A DNA stretch of 64,000 bases from Altererythrobacter sp. B11. Its GTDB lineage: Bacteria; Pseudomonadota; Alphaproteobacteria; Sphingomonadales; Sphingomonadaceae. Positions 7,874 through 17,155 of this stretch are shown here, in pieces; within the stretch, counting starts at the first letter, position 1; each line of letters begins with the position of its first letter. Location: assembly GCF_003569745.1 (NCBI RefSeq), contig NZ_AP018498.1, positions 3,697,001 to 3,761,000 of the forward strand, given 5' to 3'. Both the position numbers and the translations under genes were made by a program. The notes below the pieces were generated by a model. The model searched no databases. It saw only the letters and a list, made by a program, of their open reading frames with translations, and was not told the DNA's origin.

Positions 7874-9196
7874 ATGTCTGATCAGAACGACCTTCCGCCG
7901 ACGGATCCCACCACGCCCCGGCGCAAGCCGCGGCCCGAAGTGGCCCGGCTCGGCGGCCGCGAGTTGAAGCCGTCCACGCTGATGATGGGCTTCGGCTATG
8001 ATCCCACCCTGTCGGAAGGCGCGCTGAAGCCGCCGATCTTCCTCACCAGCACCTTCGCCTTCGAAAGCGCTGCGGCAGGGAAGCGGCATTTCCAAAGCCT
8101 GACCGGCGGCGGCGGCGCGGAAGGGCTCGTCTATTCCCGCTTCAACGGCCCCAATCAGGAAATCCTCGAAGATCGCCTGGGCGTGTGGGACGGGGCGGAG
8201 GATGCGCTGGTGTTTTCCAGCGGTATGACGGCGATCTGCATCCTGCTGATGGCCTATTGCCGTTCGGGCGACGTGATCGTCCACTCCGGCCCGCTCTATG
8301 CCGCCAGCGAAGGCTTCGTAGCCAAGGTGCTGGGCAAGTTCGGCGTGACTTATGTCGATTTTCCCGCAGGTGCGACGCGCGAGGAACTGGACGCGGTGCT
8401 GGCGGAGGCGAAGGATCGCGCCGCGCAGCAGGGCGGCCGGGTGGCGATGATCTATCTGGAAAGTCCCGGCAATCCCACCAATGCGCTGGTGGATGTGGAA
8501 GCGGTGCGGGCCGCGCGCGATGCGGCGCTCGACCCCGCGCAGACGCCGATTGCGATCGACAACACCTTTCTCGGTCCGCTGTGGCAGCGCCCGCTGGACC
8601 AAGGGGCGGATATCGTCGTCTACTCACTGACGAAATATGTCGGCGGCCATTCGGACCTGGTGGCGGGCAGCGTGGCCGGCGCCAAGCGGTGGATGGACCC
8701 GGTGCGCAGCCTGCGCAACACCATGGGCGGCATCTGCGATCCCAACACCGCCTGGATGCTGCTGCGCAGCCTGGAAACGGTGGAGCTGCGGATGCAGCGC
8801 GCCACCGAAAACGCGGTGAAAGTGTGCGATTTCCTGAAGGATCACCCCAAGGTCAGCGGCGTCGGCTTCCTTAGCCTGCTGCCGGAAGGCACGCGGCAGA
8901 AGGATATTTATGATCGCCACTGCAGCGGGCCGGGCAGCACCTTCTCCCTCTTCATCGACGGCGGGGAGGCGGAGAGCTTCCGCTTCCTAGACAATCTGCG
9001 CATCGCCAAGCTGGCGGTGAGCCTGGGCGGCACGGAAACGCTTGCCAGCCATCCGGCGGGAATGACGCATCTTTCCGTCAGCCCGGAACGGCGCGCCCAG
9101 CTGGGGATCACTGATAATCTGGTGCGGATTTCCATCGGCATAGAGGACGCCGATGATCTGATCGCCGATTTCGCGCAGGCGCTGGAGGCGGTGTAA
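7874..9196 (+). CDS. Cystathionine gamma-synthase-family PLP enzyme
   Basis: A 440-residue enzyme of the Cys/Met-metabolism PLP family (cystathionine gamma-synthase, gamma-lyase and O-acylhomoserine sulfhydrylase relatives). The cofactor lysine lies in YSLTKYVGGHSD. Other family landmarks are YSRFNGPNQEILEDRL, SSGMTAICILLMAY, YLESPGNPTN and the late SLGGTETLASHPAGMTH segment. I start at the ATG at 7874 (MSDQNDLPPTDP) because upstream codons show no family similarity. Family membership is certain. Whether it is a synthase, lyase or sulfhydrylase cannot be told from sequence, and no met genes are adjacent. Confidence 0.9.
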   Translation: MSDQNDLPPTDPTTPRRKPRPEVARLGGRELKPSTLMMGFGYDPTLSEGALKPPIFLTSTFAFESAAAGKRHFQSLTGGGGAEGLVYSRFNGPNQEILEDRLGVWDGAEDALVFSSGMTAICILLMAYCRSGDVIVHSGPLYAASEGFVAKVLGKFGVTYVDFPAGATREELDAVLAEAKDRAAQQGGRVAMIYLESPGNPTNALVDVEAVRAARDAALDPAQTPIAIDNTFLGPLWQRPLDQGADIVVYSLTKYVGGHSDLVAGSVAGAKRWMDPVRSLRNTMGGICDPNTAWMLLRSLETVELRMQRATENAVKVCDFLKDHPKVSGVGFLSLLPEGTRQKDIYDRHCSGPGSTFSLFIDGGEAESFRFLDNLRIAKLAVSLGGTETLASHPAGMTHLSVSPERRAQLGITDNLVRISIGIEDADDLIADFAQALEAV

Positions 9197-9217
9197 GCGG
9201 GGGCGCAGGCGGGGCGG

Positions 9218-9751
9218 CTAGCCGCTCCACTCCCGCCGTTCCTCGGCCTGGCGCAGCACTTCATAGGCCACGCTATAGGCCTGGAACTGGCGGGCCGCCT
9301 CGGCATCGCCGGGCTTCACATCGGGATGGACTTCCTTCGCCCGGTCCCGCCACGCCTTCTTGATCGCAGGGAAATCCGCATCGCTTTCCAGCCCCAGCAC
9401 TTCCAGCGCACGCATTTCATCCGCACTTCGGCTGCCGTCGCCGCTGCCGGCCCAGCCGTAATGCGCCGCTTCGGCATAGCCGGCGTTCTCGCGCTGTTCG
9501 CTGCGGGCGCGGGCTTCCGCCTCCGCCTTCTCCAGCCCTTCGAAATAGTCCCACTTCTGATTGTATTCGGCGGCGTGGCGCTGGCAGAAATACCACCGCT
9601 CCGGGCTGTTCGGCGCCTTGGGCGCGGGGCAATCGCCCGGCTCTTCGCAGCCATGGCGATCGCACAGGCGCACCTTCGCCGCCTCGCGCGCGCTTTCATA
9701 ACCACGCCAGCGGGGGAAGCCCCAGTCCATCGATCGGCGGGAACGGGACAT
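9218..9751 (-). CDS. J-domain (DnaJ-like) protein
   Basis: A 177-residue protein ending in a J domain: ALEVLGLESDADFPAIKKAWRD, the diagnostic VHPDVK (HPD) and YSVAYEVLRQAEE. J domains stimulate the ATPase of DnaK-type chaperones. The N-terminal half is a sphingomonad-type extension with several cysteines and histidines (LCDRHGCEEPGDCPAP, WYFCQRH) that could bind a metal. It is not DnaJ itself because the G/F and zinc-finger regions are missing. I start at ATG 9751 (MSRSRRSMDWGFPRWRG). The open frame extends to 9916, but those residues look non-coding. Confidence 0.85.
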   Translation of the reverse strand: MSRSRRSMDWGFPRWRGYESAREAAKVRLCDRHGCEEPGDCPAPKAPNSPERWYFCQRHAAEYNQKWDYFEGLEKAEAEARARSEQRENAGYAEAAHYGWAGSGDGSRSADEMRALEVLGLESDADFPAIKKAWRDRAKEVHPDVKPGDAEAARQFQAYSVAYEVLRQAEERREWSG

Positions 9752-9914
9752 CAGCGAAACCGGCTCAAGTGCATGCGCTCCATATAGCCGCTCGGGCCGC
9801 TCGCGAACAGGGGTAGCCGCTCGTCGGCGGGCATCATCCCTTCGTCCATGCTGCATTGCAATATCGGAAGGACTGACCATATGCGGCACCATCTCCCCGT
9901 TACGAAGCACAGAC

Positions 9915-10112
9915 ATGTCCCGGCAACTCGCCCTCTCTTCCGCCTTTTCGATCTTCGCGCTGGCCGCGCTGGCGCTGCTCGCCCCCGGCTCTGCCCATCC
10001 GTCCGATCTCTTCGCGGACGGCGAAATGCAGACGGGCGCGACGATCGAAATCGCCGCGCCCGCCTTTTCAGCAGCGCTGCCGGAATGGCCGGCGCTGCAC
10101 CTTCTGCGCTGA
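9915..10112 (+). CDS. Small exported protein of unknown function
   Basis: A 65-residue frame with a convincing signal peptide (LSSAFSIFALAALALLAPGSAH) followed by about 35 mature residues. GC-rich third positions throughout look coding. I recognise no family. It stops 2 bp before the pal stop codon on the other strand, so the two genes converge almost end to end. The ribosome-binding site is weak, so this call is moderate. Confidence 0.5.
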   Translation: MSRQLALSSAFSIFALAALALLAPGSAHPSDLFADGEMQTGATIEIAAPAFSAALPEWPALHLLR

Positions 10113-10114
10113 AA

Positions 10115-10630
10115 TCAGTTCAGAACGATCGTCACCGCGCGGCGGTTCTGCGCCCAGGCGGCTTCGTTGGAACCCAGCGCCACCGGGCGTTCCTTGCCGT
10201 AGCTGATCGTGGTCACCCGCGTAGCCGGCACGCCCAGGCTGACGAGATAGTTCTTCGCCGCATTGGCGCGGCGTTCACCCAGCGCAAGGTTGTAGTCGCG
10301 CGTGCCGCGCTCGTCGCAATGCCCTTCGATCGTGGCGCGGATGTTCGGATACTGCGACATATACTGCGCCTGCGCACGCAGGGCGGCCTGATCCTCGCTG
10401 TCGATATCGTATTTGTCGGTATCGAAGTAGATCACATCCTTGCCGGCCATGGCCTGCTTGAAATGGGTCTGCGAACCCGGGACCGGGCCGGTGGGCGCGG
10501 GCGTCGGCGCGGGTGCCGGCGTCGTTGCAGTCGGCTGCGGAGCCGGCGGCAGCGTTTCCGGAGCCTTCTTGGCGCAGGCCCCCAGGGCAAGCGCACTGGC
10601 GGCCGTCAGGGCTATAGCGATCTTCTGCAT
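10115..10630 (-). CDS. pal: Peptidoglycan-associated lipoprotein Pal
   Basis: The outer-membrane lipoprotein of the Tol-Pal system, tethering the outer membrane to peptidoglycan. The 171-residue product has a lipoprotein signal (ASALALGACAKK), a Pro/Ala-rich linker (APAPTPAPTGP), and an OmpA-like domain with IEGHCDERGTRDYNLALGERRA, the diaminopimelate-binding region. It is the last gene of ybgC-tolQRAB-pal, 65 bp after tolB, with ATG at 10630. Confidence 0.97.
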   Translation of the reverse strand: MQKIAIALTAASALALGACAKKAPETLPPAPQPTATTPAPAPTPAPTGPVPGSQTHFKQAMAGKDVIYFDTDKYDIDSEDQAALRAQAQYMSQYPNIRATIEGHCDERGTRDYNLALGERRANAAKNYLVSLGVPATRVTTISYGKERPVALGSNEAAWAQNRRAVTIVLN

Positions 10631-10695
10631 GCTTAGTCCTCCTCAAATCCTAAAATGACTTATAGCGAAAGCGGCCCATGGGGAAAGCAATGGTT

Positions 10696-12096
10696 TTACG
10701 GCAGAACCGGTCCCCAGGCCGGGTCCGATGCACCCACCGGCGTGGGCAGCTTGCGCAGATTCTCGCCGGTGAGATCCACCTGCCACAGGGAACCTTCCCC
10801 CGATCCTTTGGCAGTGCGGAAAAACTGAACGATGCGGCCGTTGGGCGACCAGGTCGGCGCCTCATCCTGCCAGCTGTTGGTGAGATAGCGCATGTTGCGC
10901 CCGGCCGGGGTCATCACTGCGATACGCAGATCGCCGGCAATATGCGTGAAGGCGATCAAGTCACCGCGCGGGCTCCACTCCGGCGTGGCCGAGCGGCCGC
11001 CGAAGAAGCTGATGCGCCGCTGGTTGGAGCCATCGGCGTTCATCACATAGATCTGCTGGCTGCCCGACCGATCGCTTTCGAACACGATCTGGCTGCCATC
11101 GGGCGAATAGGATCCGCCGATGTCGATGCCGGGGCTGTCGGTCAGCTTCTGGCTCTGCCCCCCGGTGGCCGGCACGCGATAGATGTCGGTATTGCCCGCG
11201 ATTGCCATGGAATAGAGGATCCACTTGCCATCGGGCGACCAGCGCGGCGCGAAGGTGGGGTTGTTGCTCTGCGTCACCAGCGTCTGCTTGCCCGTGCCGA
11301 TGTCGTAGATGTAGATGCGCGGGTTGCCGTTCAGATAGCTGAGATAGACGATCTTCGAATAGTCGGGGGAATACCGGGGGGTCAGCGCCGTCGCCTGCCC
11401 ATTGGTGATGAAGCGGTGGTTTGCCCCGTCCGAATCCATAATGGCCAGGCGCTTGATGCGGTGATCCTTCGGCCCCGTCTCCGCGATATAGGCGATTTTG
11501 GAATCGAAGAACGGGCTTTCCCCGGACAGGCGCGAATAGACGAGGTCCGCGCATTTGTGCGCCGCCCGCCGCCATTCGTTCGGCTGCACCACCCAACCTT
11601 CGCGCACCAGCTGGTCCTGTAACTGCACGTCATAGAGATAGCAGCCCACCGTCAGCCGGCCGTCCTCGTTCGCGCGAACATAGCCCTGCACCAGCATCTC
11701 GGCCGAGCGGCCGCTCCACACGTTCCAAGCGGGCGCAGTGATCTGGTCATATGCCGGCTTGGGCAGCGCGTCCGGCCCCACGGGGCGGAACAGGCCATTG
11801 TTGCGCAGATCGTTGAAGATCACGCGGGCCAGTTCCATCCCGAGCGCGCGAGTGCCCTGCGAATTGGCTGGCGTGGGCTCGTCGCGACTGGTGGCGAAGG
11901 CGGGAATGGCGATGCCCAGATCCTGCCAGGCGTTCTCATCCGTGACAGTGAACGTAAAGCCTTCGTCCTGATCCGTTCCAGCAGCGGCCGGTTCCGCCGG
12001 AGCGGGTGTGACGACCGGCGGTGGTGTTGTGTTCTGTGCAGCGGCGGGCACAGCCACCAAACTCACTGAAAGGGCGAGGGCAAGGCGGGTGATCAT
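10696..12096 (-). CDS. tolB: Tol-Pal system beta-propeller protein TolB
   Basis: Periplasmic TolB links TolA to Pal. It has a cleavable signal (LALALSVSLVAVPAAAQ), an N-terminal domain (ELARVIFNDLRNNGLFRPV) and a six-bladed propeller with repeats such as TPRYSPDYSKIVYLS, APRWSPDGKWILYSM and TPEWSPRGDLIAFTH. A GTG at 12099 directly precedes an ATG at 12096. I prefer the ATG because it gives a TGATG overlap with the tolA stop, indicating translational coupling. About 466 residues, slightly longer than the usual 430-450. Confidence 0.97.
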   Translation of the reverse strand: MITRLALALSVSLVAVPAAAQNTTPPPVVTPAPAEPAAAGTDQDEGFTFTVTDENAWQDLGIAIPAFATSRDEPTPANSQGTRALGMELARVIFNDLRNNGLFRPVGPDALPKPAYDQITAPAWNVWSGRSAEMLVQGYVRANEDGRLTVGCYLYDVQLQDQLVREGWVVQPNEWRRAAHKCADLVYSRLSGESPFFDSKIAYIAETGPKDHRIKRLAIMDSDGANHRFITNGQATALTPRYSPDYSKIVYLSYLNGNPRIYIYDIGTGKQTLVTQSNNPTFAPRWSPDGKWILYSMAIAGNTDIYRVPATGGQSQKLTDSPGIDIGGSYSPDGSQIVFESDRSGSQQIYVMNADGSNQRRISFFGGRSATPEWSPRGDLIAFTHIAGDLRIAVMTPAGRNMRYLTNSWQDEAPTWSPNGRIVQFFRTAKGSGEGSLWQVDLTGENLRKLPTPVGASDPAWGPVLP

Positions 12097-12956
12097 CACA
12101 GATTCCTATCGAATTTCACATTCCGAGGACTCTTCCAGATGTTGTAGTATTCCTCGGGCAGGTTGAATGGTGCGGCCAGCTGGATCGCACGGATTGCGCG
12201 CTCGCAGTGCAGCGCTTTCTGCGGACTATTTGATGGCGTCTCACCCGTCTGCCTAACGCAGGTTGGGCGGCCTTTCAGACTTCCGTCGGGATTGAGATCC
12301 CAATTCAGATAGGTGACGAGCTTTTCTGTATCGACACCCTGCGGCGCCGACCAGTGCGGTTTGATTTGCCGGGCCATGGCAGCTTGAATGGATGCCGTAA
12401 CTGCCGGCCCCGCCTCCTTTGCCGGGCTGCCGCGGTCCGACCCATCGCTGGCGCCCGCGCCGGACAGGAAATCCGATCCGATGCGGGTGCCGGTGGGGCG
12501 CGAACTGCGCGAGGGACTGGGCGCGGGCTTGGGGTCCGGCCGCGTCTGGCGCGGCGCGGCGCTGGGCTTGGGCTGTGGCTGGGATGGCCGTGGCTGAGCG
12601 GTGGGCCGCGGGGCCGGCCGGGAGCTGGCGGCGGCACGCGGCGCCGGCGGGGTCACGGGCTGCTCTGCCGGCCGCTCGACCCGCTCCGGCGCGGGCGGTG
12701 GCGGCGGAGCGACCGGCTCGGGCTCGGCCGAAAGCTCCGGGGCAACGGCCGCCTGCGGTGCTTCGGCGGGATCGGGCGCGGTGGAGCGGAGGCTCACCTC
12801 GCTCGCCAGGCTGACCTCCATCCGCTCGGGCACCGGGATCTGGTGCGGGGGCGACTTGTCGTAGAACACGAGCACCGCCACCAGCGCCACATGCGCGGCG
12901 GCGGCGATGCCGAGACCGATGCGTTCCTCTCGCGACAGGGAAGCGGAAGCTGCCAT
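12096..12956 (-). CDS. tolA: TolA-like energy-transducing envelope protein
   Basis: TolA spans the inner membrane and carries proton-motive energy from TolQR to TolB/Pal. The 286-residue product has a single N-terminal membrane helix (LGIAAAAHVALVAVLVF), a long linker (about residues 60-170) made mostly of Pro, Ala, Arg and Ser rather than the helical Ala/Lys repeats of enteric TolA, and a small C-terminal domain (MARQIKPHWSAPQG...YLNWDLNPDGSL, with paired cysteines). Position between tolR and tolB fixes the identity. It starts 9 bp after the tolR stop. Confidence 0.92.
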   Translation of the reverse strand: MAASASLSREERIGLGIAAAAHVALVAVLVFYDKSPPHQIPVPERMEVSLASEVSLRSTAPDPAEAPQAAVAPELSAEPEPVAPPPPPAPERVERPAEQPVTPPAPRAAASSRPAPRPTAQPRPSQPQPKPSAAPRQTRPDPKPAPSPSRSSRPTGTRIGSDFLSGAGASDGSDRGSPAKEAGPAVTASIQAAMARQIKPHWSAPQGVDTEKLVTYLNWDLNPDGSLKGRPTCVRQTGETPSNSPQKALHCERAIRAIQLAAPFNLPEEYYNIWKSPRNVKFDRNL

Positions 12957-12965
12957 GACCTGCGG

Positions 12966-13409
12966 CTATGGAGCCTCGACTGAACCCTGGGTGACCAGGG
13001 AAATGCGGTTGCAGCCGGCGCGGTTCAGCTCGCCCATCACCGCCATGACGCGACCATAATCGAGCCCGCGGTCCGCCCGCAGAGTGATCAGCGGCCCTTG
13101 CGGCGCGCCGCAGGAGAAGCCCGAGACCACGGAGGGGAAAGCGCCGCCTTCGACCACCGCATCATCGACATAGATGAAGCCGGCCTGATCGATGGAGATG
13201 GTGATCTGGTCCTGTTCCTGCTCCAGCGCATTGGCGCGGCTGTCCGGCAGGTCCACGGGCACGCCGCTGGCCAGCATGGGCGCCGTCACCATGAAGATGA
13301 TCAGCAGCACCAGCATCACGTCCACCAGCGGCGTGACGTTGATCTCCGCCATAGGCGTCCGCCGGCTCGAACGGCCGCGCCGACGCGAGGTGTGGAGACC
13401 CATCGCCAT
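12966..13409 (-). CDS. tolR: ExbD/TolR-family proton-channel subunit TolR
   Basis: TolR pairs with TolQ as the proton-driven motor of the Tol-Pal complex. The 147 residues include a basic N-terminal tail ([18 protein letters not shown]), the family start [19 protein letters not shown] with the essential membrane aspartate in PLVDVM, and a periplasmic domain. The ATG at 13409 shares its last base with the tolQ TGA (TGATG), so translation is coupled. Confidence 0.96.
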   Translation of the reverse strand: MAMGLHTSRRRGRSSRRTPMAEINVTPLVDVMLVLLIIFMVTAPMLASGVPVDLPDSRANALEQEQDQITISIDQAGFIYVDDAVVEGGAFPSVVSGFSCGAPQGPLITLRADRGLDYGRVMAVMGELNRAGCNRISLVTQGSVEAP

Positions 13410-14113
13410 CAGGCGCGGTCCAACTCACGCCCGATCTGCGCGCTCACCTTGTCTGCGAAGCGCTGCAGGCGGGCCTGGAAACCATCCACCCGGTGGCTGA
13501 AGCGGTTGTAGGCGATCACCGCCGGGATGGCCGCGAACAGGCCGATGGCCGTGGCGAAAAGCGCCTCCGAAATACCGGGGGCAACCACGGCGAGAGAGCT
13601 GTTCTGCTGGCTGCCGATCTGAAAGAAGCTGTTCATGATGCCCCATACGGTGCCGAACAGGCCAACAAAGGGGGCGACGGCACCAGTGGTGGCGAGGAAG
13701 TTGAGTCGCTCCGCCAGCGCATCGCTTTCGACGGCAACCTGCCCTTCCATGGCCAGCGCCACCCGCTGCCGCGTGCCTTCGCGATCGCGCACGCCGCCCG
13801 CGGTGGATATCTTCAGCTCATCCAGGCCCGCCGCCGCGACGCGGGCGGACGGATTGGCCTGCCCCTTGCGGCCGCCCAGCATGGCTTCGGGATTTTCCGA
13901 CTGCCAGAAATCTTCCTCGAACTCACGCGAGCGGCGCTTCACGCTGCCCATCTTCATCGAGAAGGAGACGACAATCGTCCACACCCAGATACTGGCGAGG
14001 ACGAGGCCGGTGATGACCAGCTGCACGACGATGTCGGCATCGAGGAACAATTGCAGCGGGTCGAGCCGGGTCGGCGCCGAGGCGCCTGCTGCACTCATCA
14101 TGTCTAGGATCAT
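13409..14113 (-). CDS. tolQ: MotA/TolQ/ExbB-family proton-channel subunit TolQ
   Basis: TolQ forms the proton channel with TolR in the inner membrane. Three hydrophobic segments are visible: [20 protein letters not shown] near residue 30, and the pair [20 protein letters not shown] and [20 protein letters not shown]. Those two hold the conserved Thr/Gly-rich channel motifs. At 234 residues it has the usual length. Its ATG overlaps the ybgC stop by four bases (ATGA). Confidence 0.97.
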   Translation of the reverse strand: MILDMMSAAGASAPTRLDPLQLFLDADIVVQLVITGLVLASIWVWTIVVSFSMKMGSVKRRSREFEEDFWQSENPEAMLGGRKGQANPSARVAAAGLDELKISTAGGVRDREGTRQRVALAMEGQVAVESDALAERLNFLATTGAVAPFVGLFGTVWGIMNSFFQIGSQQNSSLAVVAPGISEALFATAIGLFAAIPAVIAYNRFSHRVDGFQARLQRFADKVSAQIGRELDRA

Positions 14114-14580
14114 TCGGCGTCTTTCGCGTCGAGGAGGGGGGTGAAGGCTTCCCGCCAGGCGGCGGGCTGGCGACGCGGGCGTCCCTGCTGGCCGATGAAG
14201 CCGACCCTTATGTCAGCCTCCACCAGCAGATCCCGCGCCCGCTCCGTCGTTCTCACGGCCCTTTGCCGCAGGCTGACGCTGGCGGCGCGCAGTTCCGTGG
14301 CGCGGGTTTCGATCACTATAGCGTCATCGAGCTTCGCGGGGAGAGCAAATCGCATGGCGATGTCCACCACGGCGTAAGTGCCCTCTCCCGCCTCATGCGC
14401 AGCGCGCTGGTCTATGCCCAGCAGCCGCAGCATGTCGGAACGGGCTCGCTCGAACCACCGCAGATAATTGGCATGATAGACGATGCCCGACAGATCCGTG
14501 TCCTCGTAATAAACGCGCACCGGGAACAGGTGCAGCGGGCCATGGAACTGGCCGGAAGGCGGCTGGGGATCGGTTATCAT
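14110..14580 (-). CDS. ybgC: Tol-Pal-associated acyl-CoA thioesterase YbgC
   Basis: A hot-dog-fold thioesterase that heads the tol-pal operon in many Proteobacteria. The family signature is present near residue 25: RVYYEDTDLSGIVYHANYLRWFERAR, with the catalytic aspartate in YHANYL-adjacent DTDLSG. 156 residues, slightly longer at both ends than the enteric enzyme. Characterised members hydrolyse short-chain acyl-CoA; the link to Tol-Pal is unclear. It is the first gene of the operon, so the promoter should lie in the 63 bp before the HIT gene or just upstream of 14580. Confidence 0.93.
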   Translation of the reverse strand: MITDPQPPSGQFHGPLHLFPVRVYYEDTDLSGIVYHANYLRWFERARSDMLRLLGIDQRAAHEAGEGTYAVVDIAMRFALPAKLDDAIVIETRATELRAASVSLRQRAVRTTERARDLLVEADIRVGFIGQQGRPRRQPAAWREAFTPLLDAKDAE

Positions 14581-14643
14581 CGCTGAACGCCGGATTAGCG
14601 ACCCCGCGACTCGGGGAAAAGGGCCAATCGCGGCAGGCGGTTG

Positions 14644-15021
14644 CTAGGCGGCGATCATCCGACCCAGCGGCCGGCCGCCGAACAGGTGAACATGCAGATG
14701 CGCCACTTCCTGCCCGCCATGTGCGCCGACATTGGCGAGCAGACGATAGCCCGGCTCCACCAACCCCTGCTCCCGCGCGACATGGCCTACGGCCCGCACG
14801 AAGCCAGCGATCTCCTCCGCCGCTGCACGGGCGGAAAAATCGTCCCAGCTCACCCATTCGCCCTTGGGGATCACAAGAATGTGCACCGGGGCCTGCGGTG
14901 CGATGTCATGGAAGGCGAGCGCCCACTCATCCTCATACACTTTCTTGCACGGGATCTCCCCGCGCAGGATCTTGGCGAAGATATTCTCCCGGTCATACGG
15001 CAGTGCGGGATCGATCGGCAT
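14644..15021 (-). CDS. HIT-family nucleotide-binding protein (HinT-like)
   Basis: A 125-residue histidine-triad protein with NIFAKILRGEIPCKKVYED at the start, HILVIPKGE in the middle, and the active-site triad HLHVHLFGGRPLG at the end. HinT-type proteins hydrolyse purine nucleoside phosphoramidates. It begins right at the hisE stop (the two share bases near 15021), so it belongs to the tail of the histidine gene cluster. Homologues are often found there in alphaproteobacteria. Confidence 0.92.
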   Translation of the reverse strand: MPIDPALPYDRENIFAKILRGEIPCKKVYEDEWALAFHDIAPQAPVHILVIPKGEWVSWDDFSARAAAEEIAGFVRAVGHVAREQGLVEPGYRLLANVGAHGGQEVAHLHVHLFGGRPLGRMIAA

Positions 15022-15347
15022 CAGGCTTCCCTCGCAGCTTTTTCTTCCAGGCCGGACAGGCCTTCGCGCCGGTCGAGCTCTGCCAGCACGTCGGCCAGCG
15101 GCACGTCGCGGGCGCCGAGCAGGACCATCAGGTGGAACAGCAGGTCCGCCGCTTCCCCGACCAGTTCCGCCTCGCTCCCCGTGAGGGCGGCGATCAGCGT
15201 CTCCGTCGCCTCTTCCCCCAGCTTGCGGGCAATCACCGGCAGGCCGCGCGCATTGAGCTGCGCGACATAGCTCTCCTGCGGCGAAGCGGAGGCCCGCTCC
15301 GCAATCCGGGCTTCCAATCGTGCAAGCGTTTCGTTCGGCGTTCCCAT
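15021..15347 (-). CDS. hisE: Phosphoribosyl-ATP diphosphatase
   Basis: HisE removes pyrophosphate from phosphoribosyl-ATP, the second step of histidine biosynthesis. The 108-residue protein has the MazG-like helices with KLGEEATETLIAAL and GEAADLLFHLMVLLGA, which carry the metal-binding acidic residues. It lies between hisF and the HIT gene. HisI is separate and not in this window. Confidence 0.96.
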   Translation of the reverse strand: MGTPNETLARLEARIAERASASPQESYVAQLNARGLPVIARKLGEEATETLIAALTGSEAELVGEAADLLFHLMVLLGARDVPLADVLAELDRREGLSGLEEKAAREA

Positions 15348-15411
15348 GCGCGCGGCATGGGCAAGCGGGCGGCGCCCGTCAAGCGGCAGCGATCCGTCAG
15401 GCGGGCGCCAT

Positions 15412-16173
15412 TCAGGACCGGGCCGGCAGCCCTGCGGCGCGCAAGGCGGCGTGCGCCTCGGCTATGGAATGAGTGCCGAAATGAAAGATCGAGGCGGCCA
15501 GGACCGCGCTGGCATGGCCATGCGTCACGCCTTCCACCAGATGGTCCAGCGTGCCCACGCCGCCACTGGCGATCACCGGCACCGGCACTGCATCCGCAAT
15601 CGCGCGGGTGAGGTCCAGATCATAGCCTTGCCGCGTACCGTCACCATCCATCGAGGTAACGAGCAGCTCGCCCGCACCAAGCTCGGCCAGCTTGGTCGCG
15701 TGCTCCAGCGCGTCCAGCCCCGTGGGCCGCCGGCCGCCATGGGTGAATATCTCCCATTTGCCCGCGCCCGTGCGGCGGGCATCGACCGAGGCGACGACGC
15801 ACTGGCTGCCCATACGATCGGCGATTTCGGCCACCACTTCCGGCCGAGCAACGGCCGCGCTGTTGACCGCCACCTTGTCCGCGCCAGCCAGCAGCAGCGC
15901 CCGCGCATCCTCCACCGTCCGCACGCCGCCGCCGACGGTGAGCGGCATGAAGCACACCTCCGCCGTGCGCTGGACAATGTCGAGCAGGGTGCCGCGCCCT
16001 TCGTGGCTGGCGGAAATGTCGAGAAAGCACAGCTCGTCCGCGCCCGCAGCATCATAGGCTCGCGCCTGTTCGACGGGATCGCCGGCATCCTTGAGATCGA
16101 CGAAGTTGACGCCCTTGACCACGCGGCCATCGGCAACGTCGAGGCAGGGGATCACGCGCACGCGGACGGTCAT
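15412..16173 (-). CDS. hisF: Imidazole glycerol phosphate synthase subunit HisF
   Basis: HisF, the cyclase half of IGP synthase, uses ammonia from HisH to make IGP and AICAR. The 253-residue TIM barrel starts with [21 protein letters not shown], which carries the first catalytic aspartate. It also shows [31 protein letters not shown] and [15 protein letters not shown] (second aspartate), then VIASGGVGT. The ATG at 16173 overlaps the stop of the small membrane protein (ATGA). The open frame upstream of 16173 is not part of HisF. Confidence 0.97.
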   Translation of the reverse strand: MTVRVRVIPCLDVADGRVVKGVNFVDLKDAGDPVEQARAYDAAGADELCFLDISASHEGRGTLLDIVQRTAEVCFMPLTVGGGVRTVEDARALLLAGADKVAVNSAAVARPEVVAEIADRMGSQCVVASVDARRTGAGKWEIFTHGGRRPTGLDALEHATKLAELGAGELLVTSMDGDGTRQGYDLDLTRAIADAVPVPVIASGGVGTLDHLVEGVTHGHASAVLAASIFHFGTHSIAEAHAALRAAGLPARS

Positions 16174-16427
16174 AATACCTCCAGCACGATGCCGAGGCAG
16201 CCCGCCTCCGGCCCGCACTCGCGCTCCTGCGTCAGGCCGTCCAGCATGATGGCGAGGCTGGCAAGCAGGCAGGCGCTCCACAGCGCGATCAGCAGCCAGT
16301 AGGTGCGCGGCGCACGATCGCGCCGGGCCACCACCGCGCCCAGCGTCGCCTGCCGCTGGTAAAGATCGCTCGCCACCACGAGCGCGAGCAGGGCGACGAA
16401 AACGGCCGAGACGAGCGCCACCGCCAT
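16170..16427 (-). CDS. Small two-helix membrane protein embedded in the his operon
   Basis: An 85-residue protein with two hydrophobic helices ([21 protein letters not shown] and [20 protein letters not shown]) joined by a basic loop. A short cysteine-containing tail ([13 protein letters not shown]) follows. It starts at the last base of the hisA stop (TGATG) and ends inside the hisF start (ATGA), so it is translationally coupled on both sides. I recognise no family. The coupling argues that it is a real gene, but a direct role in histidine synthesis is only a guess. Confidence 0.8.
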   Translation of the reverse strand: MAVALVSAVFVALLALVVASDLYQRQATLGAVVARRDRAPRTYWLLIALWSACLLASLAIMLDGLTQERECGPEAGCLGIVLEVL

Positions 16428-17155
16428 CAGCCTCGCGCCGCGATCTGCAGCGCCGCCGCGAGATCAAGCCGTCCGTCATAGAGCGCGCGGCCGGTAATCA
16501 CGCCCTCGATCCCGTCGGCAGCATGGAGCGCGAGCATGCGGATATCGTCGAGCCCCTTCACGCCGCCGCTGGCGATCACCGGCAGCTCCGTGGCGCGCGC
16601 CAGATCCACTGTCGCCTGCACATTGCAGCCCTTGAGCAGCCCGTCGCGCCCGATGTCGGTGAACAGCAGGCTGGCAACGCCGGCATCTTCAAAGCGGCGG
16701 GCCATGTCGACGATCGATACGTCCGACACTTCGGCCCAGCCTTCCGTCGCCACCATCCCGTCGCGCGCGTCCACGGCAACGACGATGCCGTTCTCCCAGG
16801 TGCGCGCCATGTCCCTGACGAATTGCGGATCCTTCAACGCGGCCGTGCCGATCACCACCCGCGCGACGCCCAGGTTGAACCAGCCCTCCACCGCCTCGGC
16901 CGTGCGAATGCCCCCGCCGAGTTGCACATAGCCAGGAAAGGCCTCGACAATGCGCTCCACCGCCTCGCGATTGCGGCTTTCGCCCGCGAAGGCGCCATCG
17001 AGATCGACGACATGCAGGTGCTGGGCCCCGGCTTCCGCAAACAGCAGCGCCTGCGCGGCGGGATCATCGCCATAGACCGTGGCACGATCCATATCGCCTT
17101 CGGCCAGCCGCACCACCTGGCCACCCTTAAGGTCAATGGCGGGGAAGACGATCAT
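16427..17155 (-). CDS. hisA: Phosphoribosylformimino-5-aminoimidazole carboxamide ribotide isomerase
   Basis: HisA isomerises ProFAR to PRFAR, the substrate of HisFH. The 242-residue barrel starts with [21 protein letters not shown] (catalytic aspartate in AIDLKGG), and has [19 protein letters not shown] (second catalytic aspartate), [14 protein letters not shown] and [10 protein letters not shown] start at ATG 17155, which overlaps the hisH stop by four bases. The usual alphaproteobacterial order hisB-hisH-hisA-hisF holds, with one extra gene between hisA and hisF. Confidence 0.97.
   Translation of the reverse strand: MIVFPAIDLKGGQVVRLAEGDMDRATVYGDDPAAQALLFAEAGAQHLHVVDLDGAFAGESRNREAVERIVEAFPGYVQLGGGIRTAEAVEGWFNLGVARVVIGTAALKDPQFVRDMARTWENGIVVAVDARDGMVATEGWAEVSDVSIVDMARRFEDAGVASLLFTDIGRDGLLKGCNVQATVDLARATELPVIASGGVKGLDDIRMLALHAADGIEGVITGRALYDGRLDLAAALQIAARG

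Noticed and set aside
6269-8602. 777-codon minus-strand open frame opposite the SLC13 and PLP-enzyme genes
   Set aside because: Arg/His/Gln-rich composition typical of an antisense frame; both plus-strand genes carry strong family motifs.
9752-9916. N-terminal extension of the J-domain protein
   Set aside because: The frame is open, but residues look non-coding and an ATG at 9751 gives a normal start for this kind of protein.
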